A stretch of 64,000 bases of DNA. It comes from an uncultured Robiginitomaculum sp. (GTDB taxonomy: Bacteria; Pseudomonadota; Alphaproteobacteria; Caulobacterales; Maricaulaceae). The DNA lies in contig CALLVD010000024.1 of the NCBI GenBank assembly GCA_938010385.1, positions 23,132-87,131 of the forward strand, read 5' to 3'. The position numbers and the translations under genes were made by a program. The notes below the pieces were generated by a model. It saw only the letters and a program-made list of their open reading frames with translations. It made no database searches and was not told the DNA's origin. Shown here piece by piece: positions 8,702-19,367 of this stretch; the first letter of the stretch is position 1, and each line of letters starts with the position of its first letter.

Positions 8702-9612
8702 GGGCGCCGGCCGTCTTTCAAGGCCTGCGCGCGGGCATAAACGTCCCGCTTGGGCCGGCCGGATAATGTGGCAATTTCGGCGGCGGCGCGCTTTACGCCG
8801 TCGCCCAGCCGCTCGCGCAGCGCGGCGTCAATGCGCGCGTCATCCCAGACTTGCGCCTGCGCGCCGCCGATAATGAGCACAATTTCGCCGCGCGGCGGAT
8901 CATCTGCGACGCCTGTCAAAAGCTCCGACAGCGTGCCGCGCCGCGTTTCTTCAAACGTCTTCGTCAGCTCCCGCGCCAAAGCCGCCGGCCGGTCACCCAG
9001 CACATCACGCATATCTGCGAGCGTTTTATCAATGCGCGTGCCGGCTTCAAAAAAGATCAGGGTGGCCGGGATATCGGACAGCTGCGTCAGCGCCGTTTTA
9101 CGCGCCGCCGATTTCGCCGGCAGGAAACCTGCAAACATAAACCGATCGGACGGAAGCGCGGAGGTCAAAAGCCCGGCCAGCGCCGCGCTCGCCCCCGGCA
9201 CCGGAATTATATCAAGGCCGGCGTCAGCGGCCGCCCGCGCCAGCTTAAACCCCGGATCAGAGACCAGCGGCGTGCCGGCGTCACTGACCAAAGCAATGGC
9301 CTCACCGCTTTCAATCTGCTCTAAAATTTGCGGAATGCGCCCTGCCACATTGTGGTCATGATAAGCGGTCATGGAGGCTTTGATATCATAAGCGGCGAGC
9401 AGCTTGCCGGTTTGGCGCGTGTCTTCGGCATAAACCCGATCCGCGCCGGCCAGAACATCCAGCGCCCGCAAAGTGATATCACGCAGATTGCCGATAGGCG
9501 TTGCGACGAGATAAAGGCCGGCCGCTAATTTTTCCCTCTGTGCGGGAAAAGATTGCGCATCTTCGCGCGCGCGATTACGGTCTGCATGATTTGATTTGAG
9601 GTCAGAAGGCAT
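8698..9612 (-). CDS. rsmI: 16S rRNA (cytidine1402-2'-O)-methyltransferase RsmI
   Basis: LYLVATPIGNLRDITLRALDVLAGADRVYAEDTRQTGKLLAAY. Confidence 0.95.
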   Translation of the reverse strand: MPSDLKSNHADRNRAREDAQSFPAQREKLAAGLYLVATPIGNLRDITLRALDVLAGADRVYAEDTRQTGKLLAAYDIKASMTAYHDHNVAGRIPQILEQIESGEAIALVSDAGTPLVSDPGFKLARAAADAGLDIIPVPGASAALAGLLTSALPSDRFMFAGFLPAKSAARKTALTQLSDIPATLIFFEAGTRIDKTLADMRDVLGDRPAALARELTKTFEETRRGTLSELLTGVADDPPRGEIVLIIGGAQAQVWDDARIDAALRERLGDGVKRAAAEIATLSGRPKRDVYARAQALKDGRRP

Positions 9613-9645
9613 AGGTCTTCATAACGACCGGAAACATTTGAGGCT

Positions 9646-11004
9646 ATGATGAAATTTGATTGGGCAAAAAGTAAGCGCGGCGCAGCGATCGGCCTGACAG
9701 CAGCCCTTTTGCTGGGCGCTTGCGCAACAACAGAGCAGCCGGGCGCCCCTATTCGCCGCGGCCCGGTCGTGCCCGCGCCCGCGCCTCAAGCGCCGGCCCC
9801 TGTTAAGGACACAAAAGCCGAGCCTAAAGAGGATCCGAAAGTCGCAGAGGCAAAGGATAAAGACGAAAAAGAGCCCAAAACCGATGAGATTAAAACTTTC
9901 GCCGCGCGCGACGGGCTGACCCCGCCCCATATGGCCGGCCGCGATATTCAGCGTTTGGCTTTGCTCTTGCCGTTTTCCTCGCCAAATCCGGTTTTGCGCG
10001 AAGAGGCGGCCTCTATGCTGAAGGCGGCAGAAATGGCTGTCTTTGACCGCGACGAAGCGGATGTCCTGCTGATTGCGATGGATACGGGCGGCAATTCAAG
10101 CGGGGCTAAATCCGCCACCCAAGCGGCGATTAAAAACGGCGCAGATGTTATTCTCGGCCCGCTGCTTGGCGGGAATGTTAAAGCGTCCGGCAGCGCGGCG
10201 CGGCGCTCGCGCACGCCGGTCATCGGCTTTTCAACGGATCAAAGCGTGGCCGGAAACGGCGTCTATCTGCTCAGCTTCCCCCCGGAAGCCGAAGTCGAGC
10301 GCATTGTCCAATATGCGGCCGATCAGGGCCTGCAAAATTTTGCTTATTTCGGCCCCAAAAGCGGCTATGGCCGCGTGGTTGAAAGCGCCTATGGCCGCGC
10401 CGTTCGCAGTGTTGGCGGCGATGTCAGGGCGCAGGAAACTTACTCCGGTTCAGATATTACGGCGATGCAGGGTCCGGCCCAAAAATTGGCGACAGACTTT
10501 AATGCCAAATTTGAACAGGACGGCAACCGGCCTTTTGACGCGATTATTCTGCCGGAAGGCGGCACGGCGCTGCGCTCTGTGGCTCCGCTTCTGACCTATT
10601 ATTCCAGCGAAATGTCGCTGGTACAAAAGCTCGGCACCGGGCGCTGGAACGATCCGGAAGCGGCATTGGAGCCGGCCCTGCGCGGCGGGATATTTGCCGG
10701 TCCGGCCCAAGACGGGCGCAATGTTTTTAACACGGATTATAATCTGACCTATAATGCGCAGCCGTCCCGTCTGGCCTCTTTGGCGTATGACGCGGTGAAT
10801 ATCGGCGCGCTGGTGTCCGACGGGGATCCGCGGCTTCGCGGCACGCGCCTGATTGATCCGGAAGGCTTTTACGGCGTTGACGGGTTTGTGCGCTTTCGTC
10901 CGGACGGCACGCCGCAGCGCGGATTGGCTGTTTATGAGGTGAAAGCCGGCCGGTTTGACGTTATCGACCCTGCGCCCAAATCGGCGCAAGATCCGGGCCT
11001 GTAA
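9646..11004 (+). CDS. penicillin-binding protein activator, LppC/LpoA-like lipoprotein
   Basis: Lipobox LLGACA, periplasmic-binding fold, divergent from rsmI as in other proteobacteria. Confidence 0.85.
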   Translation: MMKFDWAKSKRGAAIGLTAALLLGACATTEQPGAPIRRGPVVPAPAPQAPAPVKDTKAEPKEDPKVAEAKDKDEKEPKTDEIKTFAARDGLTPPHMAGRDIQRLALLLPFSSPNPVLREEAASMLKAAEMAVFDRDEADVLLIAMDTGGNSSGAKSATQAAIKNGADVILGPLLGGNVKASGSAARRSRTPVIGFSTDQSVAGNGVYLLSFPPEAEVERIVQYAADQGLQNFAYFGPKSGYGRVVESAYGRAVRSVGGDVRAQETYSGSDITAMQGPAQKLATDFNAKFEQDGNRPFDAIILPEGGTALRSVAPLLTYYSSEMSLVQKLGTGRWNDPEAALEPALRGGIFAGPAQDGRNVFNTDYNLTYNAQPSRLASLAYDAVNIGALVSDGDPRLRGTRLIDPEGFYGVDGFVRFRPDGTPQRGLAVYEVKAGRFDVIDPAPKSAQDPGL

Positions 11005-11005
11005 A

Positions 11006-12142
11006 TCAGCTGAGGAGCTCGCGCGTTATTGTATCCAGCAGCATTCGCCCCAACTCTGTCGCCGCGATGCGGCTGCCCTTGCGTGCTAACAGCCCCATGG
11101 CGCACAGATCTGCGGCGGCGCGGGCATTTAAGGCTTGCCCGCTGATTTGCCGGTAGGCCGCTTCATCAAAGCCGCCGGTCAGCCGCAATCCCATCATCAC
11201 AAATTCATTGCCGTGATCAGCCGGGCTGAGCACGTCGCGCTCTTGCAGGCTCGGCCCGTCCTGCGCGCCTTTGATATAAGCGGCCGGCGTCATATGAGCG
11301 ACGGTGGCTATGCGACCGTTTGGTGTTGTCAGCCGCCCGTGCGCGCCGGGGCCGACGCCGGCATAATCCCCGCCCAGCCAGTAAATCTTATTATGCCGGC
11401 TTTCCTGTCCGGGCCTTGCGTAATTTGACACTTCGTAATGCTCAAAGCCGGCGTCCGTCAGCCGCGTTTGGGACCGCTCATAAAGCGCGGCGCTGTCATC
11501 TCCGTCCACGGCTTTGACGTCGCCCCGCTGCGCGGCTTTGCCAAAGGCGGTCTGTGCTTCGATGGTCAGTTGATAGGCGGAGATATGCCCCGCGCCGCTC
11601 GCCAAGGCTTTATCCAAATCCGCGTCCCAATCGGCAAGGGTCTGCCCCCGGTGCCCGAAGATAAGGTCTGCCGAGACGCGGGGGAAATTCCGGGCGGCTA
11701 AGTCCAAGGCGCGCCGGGCCTGATCGGCGTCATGATCGCGGCCCAGAAATGCCAGCACCTGATTATCAAAGCTCTGCACGCCCACGGACAGGCGGTTTAT
11801 GCCCGCCCCGCCATAGAGCGCCCATTTTGCAGCATCGGCATCGGCCGGATTGGCTTCCAGCCCGATTTCGATATCGCCGGCAAAGCTCCAAAGTGCCGAC
11901 GCCGCGTCAATGATTTGCTCAATATGATCAGCGCGCATCAGGCTCGGCGTGCCGCCGCCAAAATGGATGGAGCTGACTGTGCGCGGCCCGGTCATATCGC
12001 GCCAATGCTGCAAATCTTGGATAATGGCCGCCGTCAAATCGTCGCCCGGCTGGCCTTTGTGTTTATAAATATTGAAATCGCAATAAGGGCAAATGCGGGC
12101 GCAATAGGGCCAATGCACATAAATCCCGAAGGGCGCGCCCAT
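11006..12142 (-). CDS. hemW: radical SAM heme chaperone HemW (oxygen-independent coproporphyrinogen III oxidase-like)
   Basis: IYVHWPYCARICPYCDFNIYKH (CxxxCxxC), SIHFGGGTPSLM. Confidence 0.95.
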   Translation of the reverse strand: MGAPFGIYVHWPYCARICPYCDFNIYKHKGQPGDDLTAAIIQDLQHWRDMTGPRTVSSIHFGGGTPSLMRADHIEQIIDAASALWSFAGDIEIGLEANPADADAAKWALYGGAGINRLSVGVQSFDNQVLAFLGRDHDADQARRALDLAARNFPRVSADLIFGHRGQTLADWDADLDKALASGAGHISAYQLTIEAQTAFGKAAQRGDVKAVDGDDSAALYERSQTRLTDAGFEHYEVSNYARPGQESRHNKIYWLGGDYAGVGPGAHGRLTTPNGRIATVAHMTPAAYIKGAQDGPSLQERDVLSPADHGNEFVMMGLRLTGGFDEAAYRQISGQALNARAAADLCAMGLLARKGSRIAATELGRMLLDTITRELLS

Positions 12143-12144
12143 AC

Positions 12145-12747
12145 CTATTTAAACTGCGCCGCGATTAATTGCGCAAACGCATCGGCGCGGTGGCTCATAG
12201 CGTGCTTGGCGTCCGGCTCCATTTCGCCGAATGTGATGTCATGCCCGGTCGGCTGAAATATCGGATCATAGCCGAAGCCTTTATCCCCGCGCGGCGGCCA
12301 GACAATCTTGCCCTCAACCTTGCCCAAATAGGTGTGCGCCGGCCCGTCCGGCAGGGCGAGCGTCAGCGCGCAGATAAACCGCGCCGTCTTCACCCCGTCT
12401 GCATCCTCATTCATCGCCTCGTGAACCCGCGTCATGCCGCGAAGCCAGTCGCGCTTGCCGGTCTCGTCCTCGCTCCAGCGGGCCGAATAAATGCCGGGCG
12501 CGCCGTCCAGGCTGTCAACCGCCAAGCCGCTGTCATCGGATAAGGCGGGAAGTCCGGACGCTGCGCAGGCCGCGCGGGCTTTCAGCTCCGCATTGCCTTC
12601 AAACGTCGTCTCTGTTTCCTCAACATCCGGCAAGCCCAGCTCCGCCGCGCTGACGGTTTCTATCCCGAACGGGCGCAGCAGGTCGCGGATTTCGCGCACC
12701 TTGCCTTCATTATGAGAGGCGACAATGATTTTAGAAACGTCAGGCAT
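12145..12747 (-). CDS. rdgB: non-canonical purine NTP pyrophosphatase (RdgB/HAM1)
   Basis: IIVASHNEGKVREIRDLL, SDDSGLAVDSLDGAPGIYSARWS. Confidence 0.95.
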   Translation of the reverse strand: MPDVSKIIVASHNEGKVREIRDLLRPFGIETVSAAELGLPDVEETETTFEGNAELKARAACAASGLPALSDDSGLAVDSLDGAPGIYSARWSEDETGKRDWLRGMTRVHEAMNEDADGVKTARFICALTLALPDGPAHTYLGKVEGKIVWPPRGDKGFGYDPIFQPTGHDITFGEMEPDAKHAMSHRADAFAQLIAAQFK

Positions 12748-12847
12748 AGCATATCTTTACGCAGTGAATTGACCCTTCCTTTAGCGTCCGCCGACGCAGA
12801 CGTAAACAGGGCTTGCGAAGTGAATAATTATTGTTTATCGATAAGAA

Positions 12848-13384
12848 ATGAGTGAAGCCGCCAATGATATTTTTCCGGACACGCCGCCGTCTGCACCGAT
12901 TGGCGGACCGGCGCGGGTTTTGGACGTGCTTTTATTGATTGTGCAAACTGTTCTGATGGCCTCTTTTCCGGTGCTTATCGGTATCATTATATCGCTGACG
13001 ATTTTTCCGGCCGATAATGCCGCGCTTGAGGCAGAGTTTGTTACGCCGGGCGGGCATATGGCGATTATCTTTTACGCGCTGGGCAGTCTGGCTGTGATGA
13101 TTGCGATTGTCTGGCACTTGCGCAAACTTGTGAAAACCCTGCGCGCCGGAGATCCCTTCCTGCCGGAAAATGCCGTTCGGCTTCGCTATATTTGGATTAT
13201 TCTGGCGATAGGCGAGGCGGCGCGGACCGCCTTGCAGCCGTTTTTGGCGCATGTGAACCCGGCCGTCGATGTCACCTACGACATTCGCCCGCATGTTTGG
13301 TTTTTTATTCTGATTTTACTGGTACTGGCGCAGGTCTTTAAAGAAGGAGCCCGGCTGCGCGCCGAGGCGAAGCTGACGGTCTGA
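12848..13384 (+). CDS. DUF2975-type membrane protein
   Basis: Four predicted TM helices, FPADNAALEAEF..., directly followed by a small Xre-type HTH gene, a common pair. Confidence 0.7.
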   Translation: MSEAANDIFPDTPPSAPIGGPARVLDVLLLIVQTVLMASFPVLIGIIISLTIFPADNAALEAEFVTPGGHMAIIFYALGSLAVMIAIVWHLRKLVKTLRAGDPFLPENAVRLRYIWIILAIGEAARTALQPFLAHVNPAVDVTYDIRPHVWFFILILLVLAQVFKEGARLRAEAKLTV

Positions 13385-13632
13385 TGGCGATTAAAGTTAA
13401 TCTTGATCGGGTGCTGCTCGAACGCCGCATGTCTTTGACGCAGCTGGCCGAGCGCGTGGGCATTACAATGGCCAATCTGTCGATTTTAAAAACCGGCAAG
13501 GCGAAAGCCGTGCGGTTTTCGACCTTGGAGGCTTTATGCCGGGAGCTGAATTGCCAGCCGTCGGACTTGCTCGAATATGAGCCGGACGCGCCGGACAATT
13601 TTGACGCCGGCGTCCGGGACGCCGCGGAATAG
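13384..13632 (+). CDS. small helix-turn-helix (Xre/YozG-like) transcriptional regulator
   Basis: MAIKVNLDRVLLERRMSLTQLAERVGITMANLSILKTGKAKAVRFSTLEALCRELNCQPSDLLEYEPD. Confidence 0.9.
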   Translation: MAIKVNLDRVLLERRMSLTQLAERVGITMANLSILKTGKAKAVRFSTLEALCRELNCQPSDLLEYEPDAPDNFDAGVRDAAE

Positions 13633-13633
13633 G

Positions 13634-14203
13634 CTATGTTTTGCTGTCCAGCGCCTCAATCACCGTATTTCCATTGGTAAAGACGCAAATTTTATCGGCA
13701 ATCGCCATCGCTTTTCGGGCCAAAGTTTCCGCGTCTTTTTCATACTCTGTCATGGCCAAAGCCGCTGAATAAGCGAAGTTTCCGCCGGAGCCGATGGCGA
13801 TTATGCCGTCTTGCGGCTCCACGACGTCCCCGTTTCCCGTCAGGACATACGTCTCGGATTTATCCGCGACAATTAACATGGCTTGAAGTTGGCGCAGATA
13901 TTTATCCGTGCGCCAGTCTTTGGCAAGCTCGACGCAGGCGCGGGCGAGCTGTCCGGGAAATTGCTCCAGCTTGGCTTCAAGCCGTTCCAGCAACGCAAAA
14001 GCATCTGCCGTAGCGCCGGCAAATCCGGTAATGACCTCGCCGCCCGCTATGCGGCGCACTTTCCGGGCATTGCCTTTCATGACGGTATTGCCGGCGCTGA
14101 CTTGGCCGTCACCGATAATGATGACCTTGCCGTTTTTGCGCACAGACAAAATGGTCGTGCCGCGCCACTGACTTGCGTCGGCATAATCATAAGGTGAGGT
14201 CAT
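13634..14203 (-). CDS. hslV: ATP-dependent protease subunit HslV
   Basis: Catalytic Thr region [44 protein letters not shown] upstream. Confidence 0.96.
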   Translation of the reverse strand: MTSPYDYADASQWRGTTILSVRKNGKVIIIGDGQVSAGNTVMKGNARKVRRIAGGEVITGFAGATADAFALLERLEAKLEQFPGQLARACVELAKDWRTDKYLRQLQAMLIVADKSETYVLTGNGDVVEPQDGIIAIGSGGNFAYSAALAMTEYEKDAETLARKAMAIADKICVFTNGNTVIEALDSKT

Positions 14204-14233
14204 TTTTTTCGCTCCGCTGCTTCAGAGCTTTTA

Positions 14234-14262
14234 AAATGGGAGCGAAAGCGCACGCTTTCAAG
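14234..14262 (-). promoter_or_regulatory. sigma-32 heat-shock promoter of hslV
   Basis: Minus strand CTTGAAA-N14-TCCCATTT (consensus CTTGAAA-N11-16-CCCCATNT), ~30 nt upstream of the hslV ATG. Confidence 0.75.
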
Positions 14263-14267
14263 AGGGG

Positions 14268-14314
14268 TCAAAAGAGCCGCGTCGCGTTCGGCCGAGACCG
14301 GCGCAATGCGGCTC
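14268..14314 (-). terminator. intrinsic terminator upstream of the hslV promoter
   Basis: Minus strand GAGCCGC...GCGGCTC long hairpin followed by TTTT. Confidence 0.55.
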
Positions 14315-14516
14315 TTCCGAACATGCGGCCTGCATGGGCAAGCGTGTGCATGTTTGGGTCGTTACCACAATAAACCCGGGTGCAGTTTAACATTTTGCAA
14401 GCGTATGTCTATGCCGCTTTAGAGGCGCCTTCCAAAATCACATATTGGATGCAGCGGTTTTGACCTTGCCGGCAATTTCACCGGCGGGCTAAGAGGGGCT
14501 GAAAAGAAAGGGCGTT

Positions 14517-15428
14517 ATGCTGAAAATCGCAATTTTAGTCTCGGCCGACATGCTGCCGGGCGGGCCCGGTCTGCGCTCTGATTTTTTCGAGCTGGAAGAA
14601 CAGATGGGAAAGCTGACCCCGGCCTTTGCGGCGCTCGGCTTGCAGACTGAACTTGTTCTTTGGAACGCAGCCGCCGCTCGCGCCGGCGAGTTTGCCGCCA
14701 TGCTGCCATTGATTGTTTGGGACTATTTTGAGGGCGACAACCCGCAGGAGTTTGCCGGGCAAATCCGGCAGGCCGCGCAAAAAACGCGCATATTTAATCC
14801 GCCGGAAATCCTGCGCTATAACAGCGATAAATCTTACCTGGATGATTTGGCGGCGCGCGGCGCGACGGTGATAAATGCCCGCAGTGTTGATAAGGTCACT
14901 CGCGACAGTGTTAACGCGGCTTACGCGCAGTTTGATTGCGAAAAAATTGTCGCCAAACCGCAAATCGGCGCCGGCGCGTGGCGTCAGGCTTTGCTGAGCA
15001 AAGGCGCGCCGCTTCCGCCCGGTGATGACCTGCCGCCGGGCCGCGCCATTTTGCAGCCTTTCCTGCCGTCAGTTCTCACAGAAGGTGAGTATTCATTTTT
15101 ATATTTTGACGGGCAATTCTCTCATGCGGTCAATAAACGGCCGAAAGACGGCGATTACCGCATTCAGTCCATGTATGGCGGGCGCGAGCACCCCTATGAT
15201 CCTAAGCCGGAAGAGCTGGCCGTTGCAAAAGCTGTGCTGTCTTATCTGCCGCAAGTTCCGCTCTATGCGCGGGTTGATTTGCTGCGCGGTCTTGACGGGC
15301 AGTTAAAGCTGATTGAGCTGGAAATGATAGAGCCGTATTTATATCTGCCGTTTGCAAAAGGTGAGGGCGGGGATAATGCCGGCGCGAAAAAACTGGCCGC
15401 AGGCGTTTTACGCCGGCTTTCGCTTTGA
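14517..15428 (+). CDS. ATP-grasp domain protein (RimK/DcsG-like)
   Basis: IVAKPQIGAGAWRQAL, GEYSFLYFDGQFSHAVNKRPKDGDYRIQSMYGG, ARVDLLRGLDGQLKLIELEMIEPYLYL. Confidence 0.8.
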   Translation: MLKIAILVSADMLPGGPGLRSDFFELEEQMGKLTPAFAALGLQTELVLWNAAAARAGEFAAMLPLIVWDYFEGDNPQEFAGQIRQAAQKTRIFNPPEILRYNSDKSYLDDLAARGATVINARSVDKVTRDSVNAAYAQFDCEKIVAKPQIGAGAWRQALLSKGAPLPPGDDLPPGRAILQPFLPSVLTEGEYSFLYFDGQFSHAVNKRPKDGDYRIQSMYGGREHPYDPKPEELAVAKAVLSYLPQVPLYARVDLLRGLDGQLKLIELEMIEPYLYLPFAKGEGGDNAGAKKLAAGVLRRLSL

Positions 15429-15459
15429 CCCGGGGCCGGCATCGGCGTAAACAGCGCTT

Positions 15460-16275
15460 ATGACAGACCCGATACGCATAGCCCTTTTGGGCGCAGACGG
15501 CCGCATGGGCATAGAGCTCGTGCGCCAAGTGCTTGAGCATCCCGAAACGCAATTAGTGGCGGGCGTGACCGCGCCTAAATCCGAAAATATCGGGCGTGAT
15601 CTTGGCGAGCTGGCCGGCTTGAATGATTTCGGTGTTCAGGTGTCAACGGATTTGCGCGGCGCTTTAGAACGCTGTGATGTCCTGATTGATTTTTCCTCGC
15701 CCAAGGCCGCCATAGACGCGGCCCTGATGATGCACAGCGTGCGTTGCAGGGCTATGGTGTCCGGCACGACCGGATTTTCGCAAAGCGAGGACCGCGCGCT
15801 GGATGTAGCGGCTGAGTCTGTCTGCCTTGTGCAATCGTGGAATTTTTCGCCCGGCGTCAATGTGCTGACGGCCTTGGTAGAGAGAGCGTCCAAAGTGCTG
15901 CCCGAATGGGACGCAGAGATTTTGGAAATGCATCACAACCAAAAAGCCGACGCCCCGTCCGGCACGGCGCTGATGCTCGGTAAATCCGTTGCCGCCGGCC
16001 GCGATATTGATTTTTATGAAAACGCTGTGCTTGCCCGCAAAGGCATGACCGGCGCCCGTCAGCCCGGCGAGATTGGCTTTGCGGCCCTTCGCGGGGGCGG
16101 GGTCATCGGCGATCACGAAGTGCGCTTGGCTGCGGGCCGCGAAATGATTACGCTGTCGCACATGGCTTTTGACCGCAGCGTTTTTGCCGCCGGCGCGCTC
16201 GACGCCGCCATCTGGGCCAGCCGCCAAGACAAAGGCATTTACGACATGCACGACGTTCTGGGCCTAAAGTTTTAA
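15460..16275 (+). CDS. dapB: 4-hydroxy-tetrahydrodipicolinate reductase
   Basis: IALLGADGRMG, HHNQKADAPSGTALMLG, GDHEVRLAAGREMITLSH. Confidence 0.95.
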   Translation: MTDPIRIALLGADGRMGIELVRQVLEHPETQLVAGVTAPKSENIGRDLGELAGLNDFGVQVSTDLRGALERCDVLIDFSSPKAAIDAALMMHSVRCRAMVSGTTGFSQSEDRALDVAAESVCLVQSWNFSPGVNVLTALVERASKVLPEWDAEILEMHHNQKADAPSGTALMLGKSVAAGRDIDFYENAVLARKGMTGARQPGEIGFAALRGGGVIGDHEVRLAAGREMITLSHMAFDRSVFAAGALDAAIWASRQDKGIYDMHDVLGLKF

Positions 16276-16408
16276 GTCTCTGCCGTCTTTTCAAAAGAAT
16301 AAAACAAGAACGAAATAAGGCAGGATTTGTCTTGCCTCGGTCTTAGTGCTGCCTAAACTGCGTTTCATATATTACCCTCGGTTAAATAACGGGTTGGGAG
16401 CTCAGAAA

Positions 16409-17116
16409 ATGGCAACATCTATTGCACTGGTTGATGACGACGAAAACATACTGACATCGGTATCTATGTTTTTGGAAGGTGAGGGCTATGAGGTTCGCAC
16501 CTATCATGAGGGCGTCAGCGCGCTGAAGGCCCTGACAAAGAACCCGCCGGATATTGCCGTGTTTGATGTTAAGATGCCGCAAATGGACGGGCTGGAGCTT
16601 TTGCGCCGTCTGCGCCAATCGAGCAATTTGCCGGTGATCTTCCTGACGTCTAAGGACGATGAATTTGACGAAGCAATCGGCCTGAATATGGGCGCAGATG
16701 ATTACATCACAAAACCGTTTTCCCAGCGTCTTTTGGGTGAGCGGATTAAAGCGGTCTTGCGCCGCGCGCGCCTGACCAATGTCGAAATGCCCACTCCGCA
16801 AGAAGGGGATGACAAAGTTATTCGCCGGTCCAAGCTTGTGCTCGACGCCAACCGTCATGCCTGCTCTTGGGACGGCAATCCTGTGCGCCTTACGGTAACA
16901 GAGTTTTTAATTTTGCAGGCTTTGGCCTTGCGTCCCGGCTATGTGAAATCGCGCGATCAGCTGATGGACGCCGCCTATGATGATCAGGTTTATGTCGATG
17001 ATCGCACAATCGACTCGCACATAAAACGCCTGCGTAAAAAGTTCCGCAAGACGGATAAGACGTTTGATGGTATCGAAACCCTCTATGGCGTCGGATACAA
17101 ATATAAAGAAGCCTAA
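16409..17116 (+). CDS. chvI: two-component response regulator ChvI (OmpR family)
   Basis: Start placed at [35 protein letters not shown]; winged-helix DNA-binding C-terminus; followed by chvG-like kinase. Confidence 0.9.
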   Translation: MATSIALVDDDENILTSVSMFLEGEGYEVRTYHEGVSALKALTKNPPDIAVFDVKMPQMDGLELLRRLRQSSNLPVIFLTSKDDEFDEAIGLNMGADDYITKPFSQRLLGERIKAVLRRARLTNVEMPTPQEGDDKVIRRSKLVLDANRHACSWDGNPVRLTVTEFLILQALALRPGYVKSRDQLMDAAYDDQVYVDDRTIDSHIKRLRKKFRKTDKTFDGIETLYGVGYKYKEA

Positions 17117-18878
17117 GGCCGTGAAAGCCGCTAAGCCTGCGCGCAGCTCGCGCGTGCGCTCCATTGCGTTTTCATCACTGGCGCGGGCGATCTTTATTTC
17201 CAATATGGTCGGCCTGTTAATTCTGGTCGTCGGCGCGTTAACGCTCAATGAGGTGCGCCGCGGCCTGATTGATGCCAAGCTGCAAAATCTTTACTCCCAA
17301 GCCGAACTGATTACCAATATTCTGGCCAGTGACGCGACCGGCGACGGCGTTATTCCGACTTTGGATGTTCAGGCCGCGCGCGCCACTATGCGCCGTGTGG
17401 CTCTGCCGGACGGAACGCGCGTGCGCCTGTTCGGGCCTGATGCAAGCCTGATTGCCGACAGCGCCATGGCCGATACGGTGATCGATGTAGAGCCTTTAGA
17501 TCCGCCGGCCGCGCCGGAAGAGGCCGGCCCTTATGAGGCGACGCCCCAAGGCGCGCCGGTCGTTGAACCGCAGCCAGCCCCGCGCTACCGCCCGCCGCCG
17601 GAAAGCGGTTACCCCGCCCCGCCAGCGCCGAAAAAAGCTGAGAGCCGGGCGGCCCTGTCTGTGAGTGAGCGCGTTGAAGGCGCCATTGCCCGCGCGGTGC
17701 GCGCCATACCGAGTTTTAAAAAACGCCGTGACCGGCTGCGCCGCAATTTAGACCGCGATATTCGCCGCGCCCTGCTCGGGGATCCGGTGGTCGGCGAGCA
17801 GTATAATGATGACGAATCGCTTATCGTTTCCGTCAGCCTGCCGGTGCAGCGCGTACAGGCCGTGCTCGGCGTTGTCACGATGGAAAGCAGTGATGTTGAG
17901 CGGATTTTGGCCGGCGAACGGCGCGCGCTCGGCCCAATTGCCTTGCTGGCGTTTTTTATGACGCTGCTGACCTCGCTGGCCCTGACTTTGTTTATCGCAT
18001 TGCCGATCCGGCGTCTCGCCAAGGCGGCAGAGATTGTGCAGCGCAGTTCTGAAAATCGCGACGCTATTCCGGATTTATCCGGCCGGCGCGATGAGATCGG
18101 CGATTTGTCTGTGGTGCTGCGCTCGATGACCGCCGGGCTTTATGACCGTATTGATGACATTGCCAATTTCGCGGCCGATGTCGCCCATGAGATTAAAAAC
18201 CCGCTGACCTCCCTGCGCAGCGCGACCGAGACTTTTCAGCATGCCAAGACCGAAGAGCAGCGCGAAAAACTTCTGGGCATTATTCAAAATGATGTCGGGC
18301 GCATGGACCGGCTGATTACTGATATTTCCCGCGCCTCGCGTATGGACGCCGAATTGGCGCGGGCCGAAGGCGAACCGATTGAGCTTGAAAAACTGCTGAC
18401 GGATATGGCTGATTTTTATTCTCAAACCCGCAGTCCGGGGTCGCCGGCCGTTCGCTATGTTGCCTCTGATGAACCGTCGGGAACGGCGCTGATTGTGCGC
18501 GGCTCCGGCGAAAAATTGGGACAGGTCGTGCGTAATCTGATTGACAATGCCCTGACCTTTTCGCCTGAGGGCGGCGAGGTTCGCCTGCGCGTGCGCCAAG
18601 GGCACGGCGATAATGCGCATTTAGCGGTCCTGACCGTGGATGATGACGGCAAAGGCATTCCGCCGGCCAATCTGGAATCCATCTTTGACCGGTTTTATAC
18701 AGAGCGCCCGAAAGGCACAGCGTTCGGTTCGCATTCCGGCCTCGGCTTGGCGATTTGCCGGCAAATCATTCGCGCGCATAAAGGCAGCATACGCGCCGAA
18801 AACCGCAAGGCGGCCGGCAGCGACACGGTGACAGGCGCGAAATTTACCGTTGAAATTCCGCTTTGGGACCAAGATTAA
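17064..18878 (+). CDS. chvG: sensor histidine kinase ChvG/ExoS-like (start uncertain)
   Basis: His[23 protein letters not shown], HATPase [10 protein letters not shown]; two TM segments; ChvI neighbour. Confidence 0.9.
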   Translation: MMVSKPSMASDTNIKKPKAVKAAKPARSSRVRSIAFSSLARAIFISNMVGLLILVVGALTLNEVRRGLIDAKLQNLYSQAELITNILASDATGDGVIPTLDVQAARATMRRVALPDGTRVRLFGPDASLIADSAMADTVIDVEPLDPPAAPEEAGPYEATPQGAPVVEPQPAPRYRPPPESGYPAPPAPKKAESRAALSVSERVEGAIARAVRAIPSFKKRRDRLRRNLDRDIRRALLGDPVVGEQYNDDESLIVSVSLPVQRVQAVLGVVTMESSDVERILAGERRALGPIALLAFFMTLLTSLALTLFIALPIRRLAKAAEIVQRSSENRDAIPDLSGRRDEIGDLSVVLRSMTAGLYDRIDDIANFAADVAHEIKNPLTSLRSATETFQHAKTEEQREKLLGIIQNDVGRMDRLITDISRASRMDAELARAEGEPIELEKLLTDMADFYSQTRSPGSPAVRYVASDEPSGTALIVRGSGEKLGQVVRNLIDNALTFSPEGGEVRLRVRQGHGDNAHLAVLTVDDDGKGIPPANLESIFDRFYTERPKGTAFGSHSGLGLAICRQIIRAHKGSIRAENRKAAGSDTVTGAKFTVEIPLWDQD

Positions 18879-18951
18879 AATAATCCGCGCAGGTGCATTT
18901 TCACGGTTCACAAAGCCGTAAAATCCGGTTTAATCGCCCCTCTAATTCAGA

Positions 18952-19365
18952 ATGAGGCGTACCCCTTTGATCGGACTTGTCATCGTAACCCATGGTCAAC
19001 TGGCCACAGAGCTTAAGCGCGCGGCAGAGCATGTTGTCGGCACGCAATCGCAACTGGAAACGGTCTGTATCGGCCCGGATGACGATATGGAGCGTCGCCG
19101 TGATGAAATTCGCGCCGGGGTAAAATCCGTCGACAGCGGCAGCGGCGTTATCCTTTTAACCGACATGTTTGGCGGCACGCCCTCCAATCTGGCCATATCC
19201 ATGCTTAAAGACGGCGCAGTCGAAGTCATTGCCGGCGTGAACCTGCCTATGCTGATTAAACTGTCAGAAGCGCGCCAAGTGTCTGACTTAAAAGATGCGG
19301 CTCTAAAGGCCAAAGATGCCGGGCAGCGTTACATTGCAATCGCCTCTGAAATTCTGGCGGGATAG
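18952..19365 (+). CDS. PTS EIIA (mannose-type) protein
   Basis: IGLVIVTHGQLATEL active-site His, LLTDMFGGTPSNLA. Confidence 0.9.
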   Translation: MRRTPLIGLVIVTHGQLATELKRAAEHVVGTQSQLETVCIGPDDDMERRRDEIRAGVKSVDSGSGVILLTDMFGGTPSNLAISMLKDGAVEVIAGVNLPMLIKLSEARQVSDLKDAALKAKDAGQRYIAIASEILAG

Positions 19366-19367
19366 TC

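Noticed and set aside
14207-14247. Perfect 9-bp inverted repeat TTTCGCTCC/GGAGCGAAA that would sequester the hslV Shine-Dalgarno (RNA thermometer idea)
   Set aside because: The 5' arm overlaps the -10 of the sigma-32 promoter, so the main heat-shock transcript would not contain it; only a longer read-through transcript could fold this way.
14320-14400. 6S, SRP or tmRNA gene in the hslV upstream region
   Set aside because: None of the conserved core sequences of these RNAs could be recognised; kept only as a generic small-RNA candidate.
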